Counted from the first letter of the stretch, positions 1-6,939 are shown. The stretch is 8,648 bases of DNA from Bacteroidota bacterium (GCA_023406915.1 JAEXTR010000152.1:1-8648); one strand, 5' to 3'. Numbers and translations are program-made. Notes: generated by a model not told the origin, from the sequence alone.

Positions 1-158
1 ACATTGAAATGATCGAACTTGCCGGATTAACAGCGTGTCCTGGTGATGCTATGCCACACATCCAAACCCTGGTGGATTATATCTGCACTGCAAGAGGCGG
101 GAATGGAGCCTTCAGAGAATTCGCCGAACTGATTATTATGCTACAAACAAAGAAGTAA
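1..158 (+). CDS. C-terminal end of a KdsC-type HAD phosphatase domain (partial)
   Basis: Reading from base 3, 51 codons are open before the TAA at 156-158; the 5' end lies outside the window. The peptide contains AGLTACPGDAMPHIQ, then DYICTARGGNGAFREFAELI. This matches the end of the KdsC family (3-deoxy-D-manno-octulosonate 8-phosphate phosphatase), where a 'GG-GA-RE--E-I' stretch closes the fold. The same HAD domain also occurs fused behind CMP-acylneuraminate synthetase (NeuA), and the visible part cannot tell a stand-alone phosphatase from such a fusion. The NeuB-like gene starts only 4 bp after the stop, so the two are very likely co-transcribed. That context favours a nonulosonic acid pathway (removal of a sugar phosphate, or the tail of a NeuA fusion) over KDO synthesis, but this is inference. 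The catalytic aspartates are outside the window. Confidence 0.72.
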   Translation, partial: IEMIELAGLTACPGDAMPHIQTLVDYICTARGGNGAFREFAELIIMLQTKK

Positions 159-162
159 AACT

Positions 163-1038
163 ATGCCCAGAGAAATAAAAGTAGGTCACAAGTGGATCGG
201 AGATGGCCATCCCGTTTTTGTGATTGCCGAAATTGGAATAAATCATAATGCGTCAGTCGATCTGGCAAAAAAACTTATCGATGGCGCTGCCCTTTCCGGA
301 TGCGACGCCGTAAAGTTTCAAAAGCGAACCCCTGAAATATGTGTGCCGAAAGACCAATGGAATATTGAGCGGGATACGCCATGGGGCAGAATGACTTATA
401 TTGATTACCGGCACAAGATGGAATTTAGTCGTGAGGAGTACAGCGAAATTTTCGAATACTCCGAATCAAAAGGGCTGATCCCTTTTGCATCCTGCTGGGA
501 TGAAGAGGCACTTGATTTTATGGAGCACTTTCAACCGAAACTGTATAAGGTTGCTTCCGCTTCACTCACTGATCTTTCACTGCTCAGGAAACATAAGTTG
601 ATTAACAGACCCACTATAATCTCCACCGGTATGTCAACTATGGAAGAAATTGAGACAGCGGTAGAAGCTTATGGAATGGAAAATCTCATGCTTGCACATG
701 CCACTTCCAGCTACCCATGCCCGAACGAAGAGTTGAACCTGAAGATGATACCAGCTTTGCAGCAAAAGTACCCAACTCTTCCTATTGGTTATTCCGGACA
801 TGAAGTCGGCCTGGCACCTTCATGGGCGGCAGTCGCTTTGGGAGCTTGTTTTGTTGAGCGGCATATCACACTTGACCGTGCAATGTGGGGTACAGATCAG
901 GCTGCCTCAGTTGAAATCCCCGGCTTTACCAGACTTGTTGCAAATATCCGGGACATTGAAAGGTCACTCGGAGACGGCATTAAACGAGTATACCCCAGTG
1001 AAATCGGACCAAGAAAGAAACTGAGAAGAGTGCAATAG
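163..1038 (+). CDS. neuB: NeuB-family nonulosonic acid (sialic acid-like) synthase, short form without SAF domain
   Basis: Predicted to condense phosphoenolpyruvate with a C6 amino sugar (ManNAc or a relative) to a nine-carbon acid such as N-acetylneuraminate, in the cytoplasm. In its 291 residues the NeuB barrel motifs appear in order: IAEIGINHN (21-29), KFQKR (51-55), ASAS (131-134), STGMST (154-159), HATSSYPCP (from 179), GYSGHE (209-214) and ERHITLDRAMWGTDQAAS (232-249). His213 and His234 match the two histidines that hold the metal in characterised NeuB. Classical NeuB is about 345 residues, with a C-terminal antifreeze-like (SAF) domain; this one stops at KKLRRVQ, exactly at the linker to that domain. 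I recall a subfamily of about 285 residues with this same ending, so it is probably complete. The ATG is preceded by a weak AGAAG. The exact sugar, and whether the acceptor is phosphorylated, cannot be told. Confidence 0.9.
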   Translation: MPREIKVGHKWIGDGHPVFVIAEIGINHNASVDLAKKLIDGAALSGCDAVKFQKRTPEICVPKDQWNIERDTPWGRMTYIDYRHKMEFSREEYSEIFEYSESKGLIPFASCWDEEALDFMEHFQPKLYKVASASLTDLSLLRKHKLINRPTIISTGMSTMEEIETAVEAYGMENLMLAHATSSYPCPNEELNLKMIPALQQKYPTLPIGYSGHEVGLAPSWAAVALGACFVERHITLDRAMWGTDQAASVEIPGFTRLVANIRDIERSLGDGIKRVYPSEIGPRKKLRRVQ

Positions 1039-1071
1039 TGTTTATACTAAAACGAAAGGATTGAAGTAGCA

Positions 1072-1890
1072 ATGACAGACTTGCTAAGCGATATAGTCCG
1101 CTTTTTCCAGGAAAATCTGCTGCAGGATACCATAACTCTGTACACCACACTCTTTGTCATCGTATCAGCTTTTATCCTCATCGGATTGGAGCGCCTTTAC
1201 CCATACTCAAAGGGACAACGATTCTTCCGCGAAGGATTTTTCAACGACTTCGTTTTGTACACGCTCGCCCAGAGCTATATTCTGGGATTGGCATTCTCAC
1301 TGCTTGTGGATTTCGTTGACCAGCATACAGGCCTGCAAAGGTTGCAGTTGCTGTCTGATGTTCCTGTATGGGCACTGGTTTTGATCTCACTTTTCGCCCA
1401 TGATTTTTACATTTACTGGTTTCACCGCTGGATGCATAATAACATCTGGTTGTGGCGTTTGCATGAAGCTCACCACTCAACCAAAGAGATTGACTGGCTG
1501 AGTGGATCACGATCTCATGCACTCGAAATACTGATTAATCAGACAGTTGAATTTGGATGGCTAGCACTACTCGGCGCACCTGCTGAAGCTCTCGTGATTA
1601 AGGGTGCCATAAGCGCTGTGTGGGGAATGTGGATACACTCTAATATCGATGTGAATACAGGTTCTTTGCAATACATCATCAATGGTCCAGAGATGCACCG
1701 TTGGCATCACTCAGATAAGCACGCAGAAGCTTATAATATGAACTTTGCAACGAAGTTTGCATTCTGGGACTGGATGTTCAAAACCGCGTATCTTCCTAAA
1801 AGAGAAAAACCACAATATTACGGGATTGGTGATGATTTCCCAAAGAATTTCATCAAACAGTTTTTCTTCGCATTTCGGAAGATGGATTAA
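1072..1890 (+). CDS. Membrane fatty acid hydroxylase / sterol desaturase family protein
   Basis: A 272-residue integral membrane protein of the FA_hydroxylase superfamily, which uses a histidine-bound di-iron centre and O2 to hydroxylate or desaturate lipids. The histidine boxes are in the expected order: HDFYIYWFHRWMH (110-122), HEAHH (131-135), and HRWHHSDKH (209-217) after His189. Hydrophobic segments lie near 22-40, 60-82, 98-115 and 165-187, giving the usual polytopic layout with the histidine clusters on one face. It starts 33 bp after the NeuB-like gene on the same strand, with a purine stretch (GAAAGGA) about 11 bp upstream of the ATG, so it may share that transcript. The substrate is unknown: membrane fatty acids, lipid A acyl chains, a sterol/hopanoid or a carotenoid are all possible. 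The family call is firm; a link to surface sugar synthesis rests only on position. Confidence 0.88.
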   Translation: MTDLLSDIVRFFQENLLQDTITLYTTLFVIVSAFILIGLERLYPYSKGQRFFREGFFNDFVLYTLAQSYILGLAFSLLVDFVDQHTGLQRLQLLSDVPVWALVLISLFAHDFYIYWFHRWMHNNIWLWRLHEAHHSTKEIDWLSGSRSHALEILINQTVEFGWLALLGAPAEALVIKGAISAVWGMWIHSNIDVNTGSLQYIINGPEMHRWHHSDKHAEAYNMNFATKFAFWDWMFKTAYLPKREKPQYYGIGDDFPKNFIKQFFFAFRKMD

Positions 1891-1906
1891 TAAGTTTTAT
1901 CATATC

Positions 1907-1928
1907 GGGGGTAGGCCTCACTGCCCCC
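1907..1928 (+). terminator. GC-rich hairpin after the hydroxylase gene, possible weak terminator
   Basis: GGGGGTAG (1907-1914) can pair with CTGCCCCC (1921-1928), giving eight pairs including one G-T wobble, around a six-base loop. It lies 17 bp past the hydroxylase stop. There is no immediate T-run; the nearest is CTTTTTC about 15 bp further on, so it would be a poor classical intrinsic terminator. It may only mark the transcript's 3' end. Confidence 0.4.
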
Positions 1929-1986
1929 AAAGTTCTTTCCAGCTTTTTCTGCTCTTTCACCTCATAATAGTAACGTAAAATTCTGG

Positions 1987-2005
1987 TAACCCACAGATAA
2001 CCCAC
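1987..2005 (+). repeat. Tandem 8-bp direct repeat TAACCCAC, 11-bp period, upstream of the phosphoesterase gene
   Basis: TAACCCAC occurs at 1987-1994 and again at 1998-2005, 11 bp apart start to start, which puts both on about the same face of the helix. The pair ends 34 bp before the metallophosphoesterase ATG, where a promoter or operator could lie. I could not place a convincing promoter consensus around it. The copies are short, so chance is a real alternative. Confidence 0.3.
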
Positions 2006-2039
2006 GATTATTACATTTCGAAAACAAACTCCCAGAAAA

Positions 2040-3062
2040 ATGAGAATCGCTCATATATCCGATCTTCATATCAACTCTTTGATACGGGAAACCCATATCG
2101 ATATGCTGGCATTTCTTCTCAAGAAAATAGAAGAGGAGAATTACGACCACCTAATTATCACTGGGGATATTTCTGATCAGGGAGAGGAACGAGACCTCTT
2201 AATTGTTCGTGATCTTTTAAGACAGAAAGGTTTACTCAACGGTAAAAAGACCACGGTGATTATAGGTAACCATGATATTTTTGGCGGACTTGAAAAGCTT
2301 GAGGATATTTTCACATTTCCGGACCGTTGCCGAAATACAGACTACGATGAAAAATTAAGACACTTCAGGCTTGCCTTTAGAGAAACATTTGATACCTGCT
2401 GCTACGTATCCAGAAACAACGGATATCCTTTTGCAAAACTTGTTAACAATGTTTTGCTGATCGGACTCAATAGTGTCCCCCGCTATGCAAGTTTAAAAAA
2501 TCCATTCGCATCACGCGGAAGCATAGATAATCAGCAGCTCATTGAATTGAAGCAAATTGTAAAAGACTATGGTACGGATACCAATGCAATACTAGTTTTG
2601 CAGCACCACCACTTCAGTAAGAGTGGAACAAAGAAAGCACGGCGAAGTGAGAATATCTGGGGAATAGTTGAGAGGCAAACACTGAAACTGAAGAATAAAA
2701 GAAAGATTGCACTGGCGATGAAGCTCGCCGGAGTTTCCGCAGTATTCCATGGTCATTATCATGAATCAAAGGAGTACTATAGATATGACCTTCAGATCTG
2801 CAATGCCGGTGGGTCAATAAAAGGGAATAAGAAAGGTCAACTGAGATACAATGAAATTACGATCAGGGGGAATCAGATCTCAACAATTGTACACACTCTG
2901 GACTACGTGTACCAATGTACTCCGGAGGTTAATCTCAATGACTATCTTGAAACAGCTGAGAGAAATTACAACCGTTACATGGAGTTACAGGCAATAACTG
3001 TCAGTGCAGCTGATAAGCTCGAGATAGCCCCTGGCGCAAATTCTTCCGAAAGCGTCAGATGA
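2040..3062 (+). CDS. Calcineurin-like metallophosphoesterase
   Basis: A cytoplasmic 340-residue phosphoesterase with all the metal-binding motifs of the calcineurin-like family: SDLHI (Asp8, His10), TGDISDQGE (Asp43), IGNHD (Asn77, His78), LQHHH (His189-191) and FHGHYH (His237, His239). Such enzymes bind two metals and cleave phosphomonoesters or diesters (cyclic nucleotides, nucleotide-sugar pyrophosphates, DNA ends); the substrate here cannot be assigned. The overall pattern resembles class III/CpdA-like members. The core ends near residue 290; a C-terminal extension of about 50 residues follows. The start is supported by MRIAHISDLH, the usual beginning of this fold; no Shine-Dalgarno is seen (CCAGAAAA precedes the ATG). 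The last 29 codons and stop overlap antisense with the 3' end of the convergent peptidase-like gene. The 149-bp gap upstream suggests its own promoter. Confidence 0.9.
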   Translation: MRIAHISDLHINSLIRETHIDMLAFLLKKIEEENYDHLIITGDISDQGEERDLLIVRDLLRQKGLLNGKKTTVIIGNHDIFGGLEKLEDIFTFPDRCRNTDYDEKLRHFRLAFRETFDTCCYVSRNNGYPFAKLVNNVLLIGLNSVPRYASLKNPFASRGSIDNQQLIELKQIVKDYGTDTNAILVLQHHHFSKSGTKKARRSENIWGIVERQTLKLKNKRKIALAMKLAGVSAVFHGHYHESKEYYRYDLQICNAGGSIKGNKKGQLRYNEITIRGNQISTIVHTLDYVYQCTPEVNLNDYLETAERNYNRYMELQAITVSAADKLEIAPGANSSESVR

Positions 3063-3826
3063 TGGGCAGTTGCAACCCGTTCGTAGTTTCTGATTTCCCA
3101 TTTCAGACTGAGAACATCAGCCTCTGAGGCAAAGTAGCAAACATTTTCGTAGATTGTTTTTCCATAGCGCTCAAAAAACTCTTCAGCCGTGATAACCTTA
3201 CGCTTCCTGGCAGGAGTATCAAAGATACCTAATAAATCCTGAAGGTAGTAACCCCAATATTCTGCAAATTCATCGTCTCCAAACATAGTATAGACAGCCC
3301 GAAAATTCGGGACGATTGATTTTTTCAGTTCACCCTGTTCCCGTGGGATCAGGCCGATCGCATAATACTCCCTGTATCCGTCAACATCGTTCCTTAACCA
3401 ATACTCAACGTCTTTCCATTTTGAAACACCGTACAATTCAGATTCACTTGAGTCGATCCAATAGTAATACTCATCATCATATTTACCGGCAAGCACTGCC
3501 CAATGCTGATACTCTTCAGCGCACACGATCAACGGTATGCCTTTCTTCAAATGCTTATCCACTTCACGCCTGAACTTCAGTTCCCCGGAAATATGCAACG
3601 ATACCGCCTGACACCCTGCTTTTCTGATACCCCTGATTAGTTGCTTGTCATCCGTACCTCTTACATTAGCAAGCCAGCGTGGTACATCAGTGAATTTATG
3701 TGCCTGATATTTATTGATTGGGATTCCAAGCAAGAGGAGTGCGTGAATCAATGCACGCTGTCCACAATCACCCGAGGATTCCTGATAATCAAATCCCAGT
3801 TTGTTGCTCAGTAAATCATAGCTCAT
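2975..3826 (-). CDS. Stand-alone C39-like cysteine peptidase family protein
   Basis: A 283-residue protein whose first 165 residues look like a papain-fold C39-like peptidase. Gln15 could form the oxyanion hole, six residues before Cys21 in SGDCGQRALIHALLLLG. His108 lies in QHWAVLAGKY and Asp125 in YYYWIDSS, 17 residues on, close to the spacing in C39 peptidases. Known C39 domains are usually fused to ABC exporters and cut double-glycine leaders; here there is no transporter, membrane segment or signal peptide, so the protein is probably cytoplasmic and its substrate is unknown. Residues 166-283 form an acidic, aromatic-rich and probably helical region that I do not recognise. The gene begins 3 bp after the stop of the large exported protein gene, so the two are likely co-transcribed. 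Its 3' end overlaps the phosphoesterase gene. It could also be a catalytic-fold protein with a non-proteolytic (transferase or amidase) role. Confidence 0.7.
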   Translation of the reverse strand: MSYDLLSNKLGFDYQESSGDCGQRALIHALLLLGIPINKYQAHKFTDVPRWLANVRGTDDKQLIRGIRKAGCQAVSLHISGELKFRREVDKHLKKGIPLIVCAEEYQHWAVLAGKYDDEYYYWIDSSESELYGVSKWKDVEYWLRNDVDGYREYYAIGLIPREQGELKKSIVPNFRAVYTMFGDDEFAEYWGYYLQDLLGIFDTPARKRKVITAEEFFERYGKTIYENVCYFASEADVLSLKWEIRNYERVATAHHLTLSEEFAPGAISSLSAALTVIACNSM

Positions 3827-3828
3827 GT

Positions 3829-3835
3829 CTTACCT
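3829..3835 (-). promoter_or_regulatory. Possible ribosome binding site overlapping the upstream stop codon
   Basis: On the - strand AGGTAAG spans the TAA stop (3832-3830) of the large exported protein gene and sits just before the ATG at 3826. The match to a Shine-Dalgarno sequence is modest. The arrangement suggests translational coupling: ribosomes ending the first gene could restart on the second. Confidence 0.35.
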
Positions 3836-6721
3836 ACTTTTCTGCATACTGTACATCAGTTTTGCTGCCTGTGTTAGGGTTGATGCTGAAAAATCACTTT
3901 GCATTTTGCTCAGGATGGACTCAACAACTGATTCTTGCTGATGGCTCAGTATTGCGTGCCTGAAGAGTGCAAAGAGAAGTGCTTCCCGGTATTCCGGTTC
4001 ATTGTACCGCAGTTCCAAGGCTTCCAATTCAGAAAATGAACCACTGCTTTTGATCATATCAGATGCTAAACGCAGAGGAGATGAAAATGAAGAACCAGCA
4101 AGCACATCCAGAAAAACCGGGAACTGATGAAGTACCTGTCTGGATGAGACATACTTTACCACCAGCAAGCTTATTGCCGCCAGTTCTGATTCGGGATATT
4201 CACCCCATAACTCATTACAGATTCTTACTGCTACGGTAGTATCACCAGAAATCGCTAACTGCATTGCTTTGAGCACCATAGATAAAGGCTTTTCATTTGA
4301 TTTTTTGCCTTGTTCCCCATTGATCAGCAAAGAATTTTTTTCAATGCTCAAAGTCAGTTTTCTGCCTGAATCAGATACCGATTCTTTAAAATAAAGCAGG
4401 CTTCTGCTGACTGAAAGATCGGTTGCTACGTTATCAATAGTTACCTGCTGAAGGGCATTATCTGAAAGCAGAACAGAGTTTTCAAACACAGCGATTCCGG
4501 TTCCGTTTTGGTTAGTTACAACATCATTAAGTGATACTGTGCTATTGGCAACAAAGATTCCAAAACCATTATTAGTCAGCAAACAATCACTTAATTTTGC
4601 AATACGAGGAGATACTTCCGAACCATGAAGCAAGAGTCCTGTTCCACAGCCTGAAATTACTGAGTTTGCTAGATCCAGTGTTCCTCTTTGGAGAACTACA
4701 CCATAGACCCCATTGCTCATGTTACATCCATCGATCAGTAGTGTACCATTATTATAGATACCATTGTTTCCTGAATGGTTTACAAAATCAATCCTGACAC
4801 TATCCGTACTTCCCTGTACAATCAACGTACCATTGTTTCGTATAGATGTACCATTAAGCATTGTGAGTCTGACACCTGCATGAATCAACAGGGTATCCTC
4901 TTTATTGATTATAAGATCGTGGAACATATTTTCATCGAAAACGAGTGAGCGTTTCCCTTTCCGGGTCGCTGCGGGCACAATCTCAAAAAGTCTGGCGTCG
5001 CCTGCTGGAACAGCTGCTACGAACTTCACATCACCAGTCTGATTCTTCGGGACGGTCTCTGTCTCACCCGTTATGATATTACGGATCAGATAATTTTGGT
5101 AAGGCTCATGGTTGCGTGGAAATGAAAAAATGAGAGAATCCCCATATTCATTCGGCGTATCACTCCCATTCACAGCATACAGAAACGATCCACAACCAAC
5201 AGTATCATTGAGATAGACCCCAAATTCAATGACTGATTCTCCTTTGCTATATGCGCTGACACCTTCACCAAGTTGTAACATTCCGCCTGCGTCGATCTTT
5301 TTCCTGGTGGTAATTATGGGACTCTTTAACAGTTTCATAGTTCTGCCAAATTCACCCTTTAATCGCGGGATGATCTTTTCCTGCATGAACATCATCAATG
5401 CAGATTCATGCTGACTGGCAGAATCAGTGCTACCGAAGTCGTTACCTTCCCCCACCAGCAAACCGGAATCAATCCATACTTGAGATGCACCATACAGCAA
5501 ACCGGTATGAACTGCATTGATCATCTGTCGAGTTGATGTCGCATCGGAATTACCTGAACTATACTTAGGGAACACGACACCAGCCTCCGGATAGAGTGCG
5601 GACTCTATGACACTGCCAGACTCCTGTTCCCTCAGGTTCAGATAGAGTATCGAATAGATGGAAGGGTTAATTTCTGATTTCCGGTCTCCATCACGTAACT
5701 CCATTGCAAGGTTTGCCAGTGAATCGATTACACGATAGGGAAATTGTGAGTCAGCGAAGGATGGTTTAGGCATGGCAAACCATTTATCGAGGAGATGGGC
5801 GTTTCGTTGCTCCCGGAAAATGTCAACAAAATACTCCCTTACCATAGGATCATGAGCAAGCGAAAAACCTCTGGGCTCTGACACTACTACCTTGTCGATA
5901 TAAAGCGTAGTGCCCGGTATATTTTGCCAGAAAACCGGGAATTCAATAAGGAATGGTAGCTCATTTGATTCCGGGTCATGCGTACTATTCTCATCAGGGA
6001 AAAGACTGCTATAATGATAGATTAAATGCATGACAAACCAGCCATCTGTCTCTGCCCTGAGAATATCTCCATAAGTAAGTTGACGCTGGTCCATAATCAA
6101 AAGAGAGTCCGGATACTTCTGATTCCTTACAGCAACCTGAAGCTCACCCAGAACAACATGAGAATCGAGCTTCACCAACGATGACTTTTCGAATTTCAAG
6201 AAAAAGGATGCAGAGTAAACCATCTGGCTGTGGGTAGGTTCACCATAACTATCATACACCATTTTCTGTCTGTATCCTGGTCCACGGATCAGAAGACCTG
6301 GAGTAGTTCCCCGAGAGCGAACATAGCCACTGTCTGGTATTGCAATCCCGATTTGTGGATTGACAGCAATCTTAAGATTTGTACCAGCAAATGGTGTCCC
6401 CTCTGCTTCCCACACAGAATAGGCAGCATCAACATATCGGGTAATATCAAAGGCATTTGATGAGTCGGAGGGAGTAATATTGATAATTGAAGCCTTGCCT
6501 GTTGGGAAGGTTCCTGAATTCCAGCCACTTTCAGGGATGAGGAGAGCATCGGCTCCAAGGTTTTTCAGGTTTTCGAAAATGTGTTTCCCGCGTGCACTCT
6601 CAGGATTAAACCTGGAGATACAAATGACTGGTATATGGGGTAAACTTCCGGTAAAATCCTGTGCGAAGGTCTGGGATACCAAAGCCTGAATGATGCACAG
6701 TAAGAATAATCGGTATTTCAT
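3830..6721 (-). CDS. Large exported multidomain protein: glycosidase-like region, beta-helix, helical C-terminus
   Basis: A 963-residue protein with a clear signal peptide (MKYRLFLLCIIQALVSQTFA, cleavage near residue 20, no lipobox cysteine), so it is exported. Residues 26-120 (FENLKNLGADALLIPESGW) look like the start of a TIM barrel. Residues 165-285 are strand-rich, ending TTLYIDKVVVSE, like a carbohydrate-binding jelly roll. Residues 290-465 could be barrel again (GLLYGASQVWIDSG). Residues 490-585 resemble the beta-sandwich that closes many glycosidases. From about 604 to 800 short G/N-rich strands (RNNGTLIVQG, YNNGTLLIDG, GCGTGLLLHG, NNGFGIFVAN, NQNGTGIAVF) form a right-handed parallel beta-helix. 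Residues 806-960 are helical and TPR-like. No catalytic acid pair is identified, so enzyme activity is unproven. There is no T9SS sorting domain, unlike the protein upstream. It is the first gene of a probable operon with the C39-like gene. The beta-helix and signal peptide are well supported; the glycosidase reading is tentative. Confidence 0.8.
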   Translation of the reverse strand: MKYRLFLLCIIQALVSQTFAQDFTGSLPHIPVICISRFNPESARGKHIFENLKNLGADALLIPESGWNSGTFPTGKASIINITPSDSSNAFDITRYVDAAYSVWEAEGTPFAGTNLKIAVNPQIGIAIPDSGYVRSRGTTPGLLIRGPGYRQKMVYDSYGEPTHSQMVYSASFFLKFEKSSLVKLDSHVVLGELQVAVRNQKYPDSLLIMDQRQLTYGDILRAETDGWFVMHLIYHYSSLFPDENSTHDPESNELPFLIEFPVFWQNIPGTTLYIDKVVVSEPRGFSLAHDPMVREYFVDIFREQRNAHLLDKWFAMPKPSFADSQFPYRVIDSLANLAMELRDGDRKSEINPSIYSILYLNLREQESGSVIESALYPEAGVVFPKYSSGNSDATSTRQMINAVHTGLLYGASQVWIDSGLLVGEGNDFGSTDSASQHESALMMFMQEKIIPRLKGEFGRTMKLLKSPIITTRKKIDAGGMLQLGEGVSAYSKGESVIEFGVYLNDTVGCGSFLYAVNGSDTPNEYGDSLIFSFPRNHEPYQNYLIRNIITGETETVPKNQTGDVKFVAAVPAGDARLFEIVPAATRKGKRSLVFDENMFHDLIINKEDTLLIHAGVRLTMLNGTSIRNNGTLIVQGSTDSVRIDFVNHSGNNGIYNNGTLLIDGCNMSNGVYGVVLQRGTLDLANSVISGCGTGLLLHGSEVSPRIAKLSDCLLTNNGFGIFVANSTVSLNDVVTNQNGTGIAVFENSVLLSDNALQQVTIDNVATDLSVSRSLLYFKESVSDSGRKLTLSIEKNSLLINGEQGKKSNEKPLSMVLKAMQLAISGDTTVAVRICNELWGEYPESELAAISLLVVKYVSSRQVLHQFPVFLDVLAGSSFSSPLRLASDMIKSSGSFSELEALELRYNEPEYREALLFALFRHAILSHQQESVVESILSKMQSDFSASTLTQAAKLMYSMQKSR

Positions 6722-6744
6722 GCTTTCCCGAATTTAGAAGTGAC

Positions 6745-6756
6745 CCCCAAAAGGGG
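6745..6756 (-). other. Small hairpin in the leader of the exported protein gene
   Basis: On the - strand CCCC-TTTT-GGGG lies 23 bp before the ATG, so it would fall in the 5' untranslated leader close to the ribosome landing site. The stem is only four G-C pairs. It might affect translation initiation or be another palindromic repeat of this gap. Alternatively it is chance. Confidence 0.25.
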
Positions 6757-6870
6757 CTTTGATGAAATCTAACAGTGCATTCTACCTATTTCCACATGAA
6801 AAATCAAGGAAAAGATTATTGCTTTGGGCAAACTGAGAGTCAAATGAAAAAATGGTGGCAGATATTGATT

Positions 6871-6886
6871 CCTCCTTCGGCGGAGG
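6871..6886. repeat. Palindrome CCTCC-TTCGGC-GGAGG
   Basis: A five-pair stem (6871-6875 with 6882-6886) around a six-base loop. It lies 35 bp left of the related-looking pair of palindromes at 6922-6991 and has the same short-stem, six-base-loop plan, although its sequence is different. It has no flanking T-run, so it does not look like a terminator on either strand. Confidence 0.4.
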
Positions 6887-6921
6887 CTTGGAGCAGAATT
6901 AGTCTTATTCTGAGTAAGGTA

Positions 6922-6939
6922 CGACCCGCTCTGGGGTCG
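6922..6939. repeat. Intergenic palindromic repeat, copy 1
   Basis: CGACCC-GCTCTG-GGGTCG: a six-pair stem around a six-base loop. GGT at 6918-6920 and ACC at 6944-6946 could extend it past unpaired bases. It matches copy 2 at 6974 in 14 of 18 positions. The outermost pair differs in a compensatory way (C-G here, T-A there) and the other two differences are in the loop. A selected structure or a mobile palindrome family would look like this. Confidence 0.6.

Noticed and set aside
1241..1522. A 93-codon - strand frame inside the hydroxylase gene
   Set aside because: It is a shadow of a gene whose histidine boxes are unmistakable on the other strand.
1..1890. Considered whether the window holds a complete sialic acid or legionaminic acid pathway
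   Set aside because: Only the synthase and the tail of a HAD domain are visible; no epimerase, aminotransferase or complete cytidylyltransferase is in the window.
3316..3573. Considered a possible small + strand gene opposite the C39-like gene
   Set aside because: Its His/Ser/Arg-rich composition is typical of antisense frames, and it overlaps the Cys/His/Asp-containing reading frame on the other strand.
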